A stretch of 64,000 bases of DNA. It comes from Phyllobacterium pellucidum (lineage in GTDB: Bacteria; Pseudomonadota; Alphaproteobacteria; Rhizobiales; Rhizobiaceae). Shown here piece after piece: positions 59,963 through 64,000 of this stretch. The notes under the pieces were generated by a model that did no database searches, was not told the DNA's origin, and saw only the letters and a list, made by a program, of their open reading frames with translations. The position numbers were made by a program, and so were the translations under genes. The stretch lies in contig NZ_JABUMX010000002.1 in assembly GCF_013327855.1 (NCBI RefSeq), positions 868,001-932,000 of the forward strand, written 5' to 3'. The number at the start of each line of letters is the position of its first letter. Within the stretch, counting starts at the first letter, position 1.

Positions 59963-61813
59963 TCAATCACCAACCCGTTGCAGTTTCTGTTTTGCTTCGT
60001 AGTTCCGCCGCGCATCGTTCACCTGGCTGCGCGCACTGACCTCCGGTACAGCGACATCCCACCAGAAACCGCCGTCCTCGGTCGAGATCAGCGGATCGGT
60101 ATCGATGACAACCACCGTCGTTCGGTCGTTCTGCTTGGCGCGTGCCAGGGCACTTTCGAGCTCCGCGATGGAGGCTACCTTTTCGGAAATGGCGCCAAGA
60201 CTGCGCGCATGGGCAGCAAAGTCGATGTCGGGCAGAACCTCGTGCTTCGTGTCCTTGAGAAGATTGTTGAAATTCGCGCCACCGGTGCCCATCTGCAGCC
60301 GGTTGATACAGCCATAGCCGCGATTGTCGAGCAGCACGATGTTGATCTTGTGGCCGAGCATGACCGAAGTCGCGATCTCCGAATTCAGCATCAGATACGA
60401 GCCGTCACCGATCATCACCACGACCTCGTCGTTGGGCTTTGCCATCTTCGCTCCGAGACCGCCGGCGATCTCGTAGCCCATGCAGGAAAAGCCGTATTCG
60501 GCGTGGTAGGAACCGGGAGCGCCCGCCTGCCAGAGTTTGTGCATTTCCCCCGGTAATCCGCCCGCAGCGTGCAAAACGGTCGCCTGCGCGCCCATGGCGC
60601 GTTGCACGGCGCCAATCACCTGCGCGTCGGAAGGCAGGGACGCATTGGTCGGTCCCGTCACCTTGGCCGCCGCCCGCTGCCATTCTTCCTTGCCGCCTTT
60701 CGCATTGCCGGTCCAATCTATCGGGGCGCGGTAATCCTTGAGGGCGGCCGCAAGCTCCTCGAGCCCTTCCCTGGCGTCGGCGACAATCGGCAGCGCCCGA
60801 TGTTTTGTCGCGTCGAAGGGCTGGACGTTGAGCCCGATAAAGGTCTTCTCCGCGTTCTGGAACAATGCCCAGGACCCTGTGGTGAAGTCCTGAAGCCGCG
60901 TTCCGACGGCGAGAATAACATCCGCCTCCTGCGCGAGCCGGTTAGCCGCCGAGGTGCCCGTCACGCCGACCGCGGCCATGTTGAGAGGATGCACGTCCGG
61001 CAACGAGGACTTGCCGCCTTGTGTTTCACAAACGGGTATACCTGCCGCTTCGACGAATGACGCAAGTTCGTTCGATGCCTGCGAATAGATAACCCCGCCG
61101 CCCGCGATGACGAGCGGTTTCTTGGCCGATTTCAGCGCGGCAACCGCCGCAGCAAGCTCGTCGCGATCCGGCCGCTGCCGGCGTGGAGTCCAGACGCGTT
61201 CCTCGAAAAAGCTTTCCGGATAATCGTATGCCTCAGCCTGCACATCCTGGCACAGTGCAAGCGTCACCGGTCCGCACTCGGCCGGATCGGTCAGGACGGC
61301 CATGGTGCGGGCGAGCGCCGGGATGATCTGTTCGGGACGAGTGATGCGGTCGAAATAGCGTGAGACCGGACGGAAGCAATCATTGGCCGAAACAGTTCCG
61401 TCGCCAAAGGACTCGACCTGCTGCAGAACGGGATCGGGCACCCGGTTTGCGAATACATCGCCCGGCAGCAGCAGGAGCGGCAGGCGATTGACATGCGCCA
61501 GTGCCGCCGCAGTCACCATGTTGGTGGCCCCGGGTCCAACCGAACTCGTCACCGCCATCATCCGCTGGCGGAAGCTCGCCTTGGCAAAAGCGATCGCCGC
61601 ATGCGCCATCGCCTGCTCGTTGTGGGCGCGATAGGTTGGAAGCTCCTCCCTGACATGATAGAGCGCCTCCCCCAAGCCCGCGACGTTGCCATGGCCGAAA
61701 ATCGCCCAGACCCCGGCAAAGACCGGCACCTTTTTGCCATCAACCATCGTCATCTGGCGGCTAAGGAAACGCGTCAGGGCCTGCGCCATGGTGAGGCGTA
61801 TCGTCTTGGTCAT
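59963..61813 (-). CDS. iolD: 3D-(3,5/4)-trihydroxycyclohexane-1,2-dione acylhydrolase IolD
   Basis: A 616-residue ThDP-dependent enzyme, ring-opening the dione in inositol catabolism. The N-terminal part has AIFGHGNVAGLGEALYHVRE and the glutamate of the ThDP site; the C-terminal ThDP/Mg site is MIGDGSYLMLNSEIATSVML followed by VLLDNRGYGCINRLQ. IolD differs from acetolactate synthases in these details. GGGAGGAGACTGAG precedes the ATG. It follows iolC by 50 bp. Confidence 0.96.
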   Translation of the reverse strand: MTKTIRLTMAQALTRFLSRQMTMVDGKKVPVFAGVWAIFGHGNVAGLGEALYHVREELPTYRAHNEQAMAHAAIAFAKASFRQRMMAVTSSVGPGATNMVTAAALAHVNRLPLLLLPGDVFANRVPDPVLQQVESFGDGTVSANDCFRPVSRYFDRITRPEQIIPALARTMAVLTDPAECGPVTLALCQDVQAEAYDYPESFFEERVWTPRRQRPDRDELAAAVAALKSAKKPLVIAGGGVIYSQASNELASFVEAAGIPVCETQGGKSSLPDVHPLNMAAVGVTGTSAANRLAQEADVILAVGTRLQDFTTGSWALFQNAEKTFIGLNVQPFDATKHRALPIVADAREGLEELAAALKDYRAPIDWTGNAKGGKEEWQRAAAKVTGPTNASLPSDAQVIGAVQRAMGAQATVLHAAGGLPGEMHKLWQAGAPGSYHAEYGFSCMGYEIAGGLGAKMAKPNDEVVVMIGDGSYLMLNSEIATSVMLGHKINIVLLDNRGYGCINRLQMGTGGANFNNLLKDTKHEVLPDIDFAAHARSLGAISEKVASIAELESALARAKQNDRTTVVVIDTDPLISTEDGGFWWDVAVPEVSARSQVNDARRNYEAKQKLQRVGD

Positions 61814-61863
61814 CTCAGTCTCCTCCCGGGAAGTTCTCTATCCCGACGCTGGCAATACTAGTC

Positions 61864-63792
61864 CTATGCCGCCTGCCGGTCGCGGCTGGCAAGCCAGGCC
61901 TTGGTCAATTTTTCGAAACGGCCGGCCATGTCGTCGATCGCAGCCTCGTCCGAGATCCGTCCCGCGAGCCAATTCTCTGCCGCATCCATGAACAATGTCC
62001 GCCCGACGGCAAAGCCCTTGACAATCGGGGCACCAGCTGTGGCAACGAAAGCCGCCTCAAGTTCGTCATGTGGCGCTTCAAGTCCGAGGAGTACGACACC
62101 ACGGCACCACGGATCGTTCTTTTCGATCACCGCTTCAATTTTCTTCCAGGCGCCAGCCGATGCCTGCGGTTCGAGCTTCCACCAGTCCGGCTTTATCCCG
62201 AGCGCATAGAGTTCCTCAAGCGCCTGCGGAATAGTGTTGTCATCGACCTCGCCATGCTTGCCGGCGATGATTTCGATCAAGAGCTCGCGGCCGACCTTGC
62301 GAGCGGCCTCGAAGAGTGACCGCAGCTTCGCCTGCTGCTCTTCCTTCAATGCCGCCGGATCATCCGGTCGGTAGAAACACAGGCACTTGATGCAATGATC
62401 GACCGGCCATTCCGCCAGTTGCGAACCGATGTCCTGTGAAAACTCGAAGCGCAGCGGGCGCGAACCCGGCAGTTCGACGGGACGCCCGAGCCAATCGAAA
62501 TTGTGGCGGGCGAATTCGAACATCGCCTCGCGGCCGAACTTCTCGTCGATCAGCATGCCGTAGCCGCTGCGCCCATCTGCGACCTTGGCGGCGGCCTTCA
62601 CCGCCAGTTCCTTAAAGGCCTCGATTTTATCAGCCCCTGCGCCGAGCTTCTCTGCCAGCGCCTCGAGCTGGACGCGGTGATCGATCGCAAAAGCCATCAT
62701 TGCCGGAATATCGCGGCGGCGCGTCGTCGCCCAATGGACGTGGTTTATCGCCTCGTCCTTGCGCAGCGCATGGTAGCGGCTGCCATGTTCGAGGAAATAT
62801 TGCAGTTCCTCGTAAGTCGGAATTTCCGGGGCGCATAGCAGCCTCGACACGGCAAAGGCGCCGCAGGCATTCGCCCAGGTCGCGGCGGTGGCAAGGCTTT
62901 CGCCGCCGAGCCAGCCGCGCAGGAAACCGGACATAAAGGCATCGCCGGCGCCGAGCACGTTAAAGACCTCGATCGGAAAGCCTTTGCCGACGATTCCGTC
63001 CTCGAGGTCATCGGATATGGCGCCTTCATAGACGATACAACCCATGGGACCGCGCTTGAGCACGATGGTCCCGCTGGAAAGGGCGCGGATCGCCTTGAGG
63101 GCGCTCAAAAGATCGGCTTCGCCCGAGGCGATCAGCACTTCTTCCTCGGTGCCGACAATGAGGTCGCAATCGGCGAGAACCGTTTTCAGATGGTTGGAGA
63201 CCTTGTCGGAGGCGATGTAACGGCTGTCGCCAGCCCCATGACCGGCAAGGCCCCAGAGATTTGGACGGTAGTCGATATCAAAGACGACCTTGCCGCCGGC
63301 TTCCTTGATCAGGCGAATTGCCTTGCGCTGCGCTGCATCGGTATTGGGCTTGGAAAAGTGCGTGCCGGTCACGACCACGGCGCGCGCCGACCGGATGAAT
63401 TCCGGATCGACATCGCTTTCATCGATGGCCATGTCGGCACAATTCTCGCGATAGAAGATGAGCGGAAAGCTCTTGTCGTTTTCCACCGAGAGGATGACGA
63501 GCGCCGAAAGCCGTTCCGGATCGGTGATGACGCCTTGCGTCGCAACGCCTTCGCGCTGCAGTTGCTCACGGATAAAACGCCCCATCTGTTCGTCGCCGAC
63601 TCGTGTCAAAAGCGCCGAGCGCAGTCCGAGCCGCGCCGTACCGACAGCGATATTGGTGGGACAGCCGCCGACGGACTTGGCAAACGAGGCAATGTCCTCA
63701 AGCCGCGAGCCGATCTGCTGGCCGTAAAGGTCAACCGAGGAACGACCGATCGTTATGACATCAAGCAGCTTGCTCGTATCAGCTCCGTCCAT
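61864..63792 (-). CDS. iolC: Bifunctional 5-dehydro-2-deoxygluconokinase / DUF2090 aldolase-like IolC
   Basis: A 642-residue two-domain protein. Residues about 1-325 are a PfkB-family kinase: TIGRSSVDLYGQQIGSRLED, GGCPTNIAVGTARLGL, and the catalytic loop LGAGDAFMSGFLRGWLGGES. Residues about 340-635 are a DUF2090 domain (HRVQLEALAEKLGAG, SQDIGSQLAEWPVDHCIKCL). In Bacillus, IolC and the aldolase IolJ are separate; proteobacterial IolC commonly carries this C-terminal domain, thought to act as the 5-dehydro-2-deoxyphosphogluconate aldolase. First gene of the iol run, with GGGAGGACCATC before the ATG. Confidence 0.95.
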   Translation of the reverse strand: MDGADTSKLLDVITIGRSSVDLYGQQIGSRLEDIASFAKSVGGCPTNIAVGTARLGLRSALLTRVGDEQMGRFIREQLQREGVATQGVITDPERLSALVILSVENDKSFPLIFYRENCADMAIDESDVDPEFIRSARAVVVTGTHFSKPNTDAAQRKAIRLIKEAGGKVVFDIDYRPNLWGLAGHGAGDSRYIASDKVSNHLKTVLADCDLIVGTEEEVLIASGEADLLSALKAIRALSSGTIVLKRGPMGCIVYEGAISDDLEDGIVGKGFPIEVFNVLGAGDAFMSGFLRGWLGGESLATAATWANACGAFAVSRLLCAPEIPTYEELQYFLEHGSRYHALRKDEAINHVHWATTRRRDIPAMMAFAIDHRVQLEALAEKLGAGADKIEAFKELAVKAAAKVADGRSGYGMLIDEKFGREAMFEFARHNFDWLGRPVELPGSRPLRFEFSQDIGSQLAEWPVDHCIKCLCFYRPDDPAALKEEQQAKLRSLFEAARKVGRELLIEIIAGKHGEVDDNTIPQALEELYALGIKPDWWKLEPQASAGAWKKIEAVIEKNDPWCRGVVLLGLEAPHDELEAAFVATAGAPIVKGFAVGRTLFMDAAENWLAGRISDEAAIDDMAGRFEKLTKAWLASRDRQAA

Positions 63793-63880
63793 GATGGTCC
63801 TCCCGATATGCTGATTGTCCCGCTCGCTGAGCCTGGGAATTTTGCCATATGAAATAATAATTCTATCAAATCGTCAATAT

Positions 63881-63894
63881 GGAATGTCTGTTCT
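63881..63894. promoter_or_regulatory. Candidate IolR operator
   Basis: GGAA-N6-TTCT matches, with one mismatch, the GGAA-N6-TTCC motif I recall for the rhizobial inositol repressor. It lies about 90 bp upstream of iolC and 50 bp upstream of the divergent gene. GAA-N7-TTC at 63851-63863 is a second, looser palindrome. Confidence 0.35.
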
Positions 63895-63944
63895 TTTCGT
63901 AATCGAGCCAGAGTGAACGCGCATTTCATGCGTCAAGCCTGGCT

Positions 63945-64000
63945 ATGAATGAGGACGAGATTGCACCGCTAGGTATTTCGGCGCTTCTCCGCGACACTGA
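63945..64000 (+). CDS. Start of a divergent gene, possibly an RpiR-type regulator of iol
   Basis: ATG 63945 opens a frame to the window edge, MNEDEIAPLGISALLRDT. Only 18 residues are visible, too few to place a family. Position opposite iolC is where rhizobia often keep the RpiR-type repressor iolR, hence the suggestion. Confidence 0.35.
   Translation, partial: MNEDEIAPLGISALLRDT

Noticed and set aside
61864..63792. Unusual gene fusion in iolC
   Set aside because: The kinase plus DUF2090 arrangement is common in proteobacterial IolC, so not novel.
1..64000. CRISPR array, prophage, restriction-modification or toxin-antitoxin genes
   Set aside because: I saw no regularly spaced repeats and no recognisable genes of these kinds.

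Overview
The window looks like the chromosome of an alphaproteobacterium of the order Hyphomicrobiales (Rhizobiales), probably near Phyllobacterium, Brucella/Ochrobactrum or Mesorhizobium. Evidence: ctrA, chpT, a DUF1153/SciP gene, an EipA (DUF1134) gene and dense GANTC (CcrM) sites, a short PutA divergent from an Lrp-type regulator, a choXWV choline transporter, and an iolCDEB block with a two-domain IolC. GC is high almost throughout and genes are tightly packed. The genus cannot be settled from this sequence alone.

Layout. 1-4.6 kb: end-truncated fhs, putA and its divergent regulator. 5-11.8 kb: a five-gene minus-strand operon of uncharacterised proteins built around an AAA+ ATPase, with a coiled-coil first gene and a DUF2333 membrane protein last; this is the best candidate for an undescribed system. 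12-16.9 kb: molybdenum block (ModE-type regulator, modABC, a second binding protein paired with a TrmO/TsaA-type gene, a molbindin). 17-20.7 kb: thymidine kinase and choXWV. 20.7-26.3 kb: a small conserved protein and a dpp-type dipeptide transporter, with a UUCG hairpin after dppA. 26.7-32.2 kb: SDR dehydrogenase, DUF930 protein, SleB-type hydrolase lipoprotein, HugZ-type protein, TrmH-type methyltransferase and a coiled-coil membrane protein.

32.2-40.1 kb is a cell-cycle and envelope neighbourhood: eipA, chpT, an atypical receiver protein, ctrA, a FliJ-like gene, the tail-specific protease prc, a PqiA-like protein and sciP. The ctrA upstream region holds seven GANTC sites in 275 bp and chpT has two in a direct repeat. 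40.3-43.9 kb: mnmA and two nucleotide-sugar genes (DegT-type aminotransferase, Gfo/Idh/MocA dehydrogenase). 43.9-46.9 kb is an accessory patch: repeats resembling an IS21-type end, tRNA-Met(CAU), a TAT-exported sulfatase and a broken second sulfatase.

47-54 kb: LysE exporter, small hydrolase, LysR regulator with a divergent FMN-barrel protein, an FtsK-type translocase without membrane segments, and a Tim44-domain protein. 54.4-57.9 kb is a complete reactive-chlorine/oxidant response module: sigF-nrsF divergent from mrpX, a membrane cytochrome b and a YedY1-type molybdoenzyme, with matching GTAACC...CGAA promoters on both sides. 57.9-64 kb: inositol catabolism (iolB, a small membrane protein, iolE, iolD, iolC) and the start of a divergent gene that may be the regulator. 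The molybdate uptake genes and the molybdopterin enzyme of the oxidant module are functionally linked within the window.
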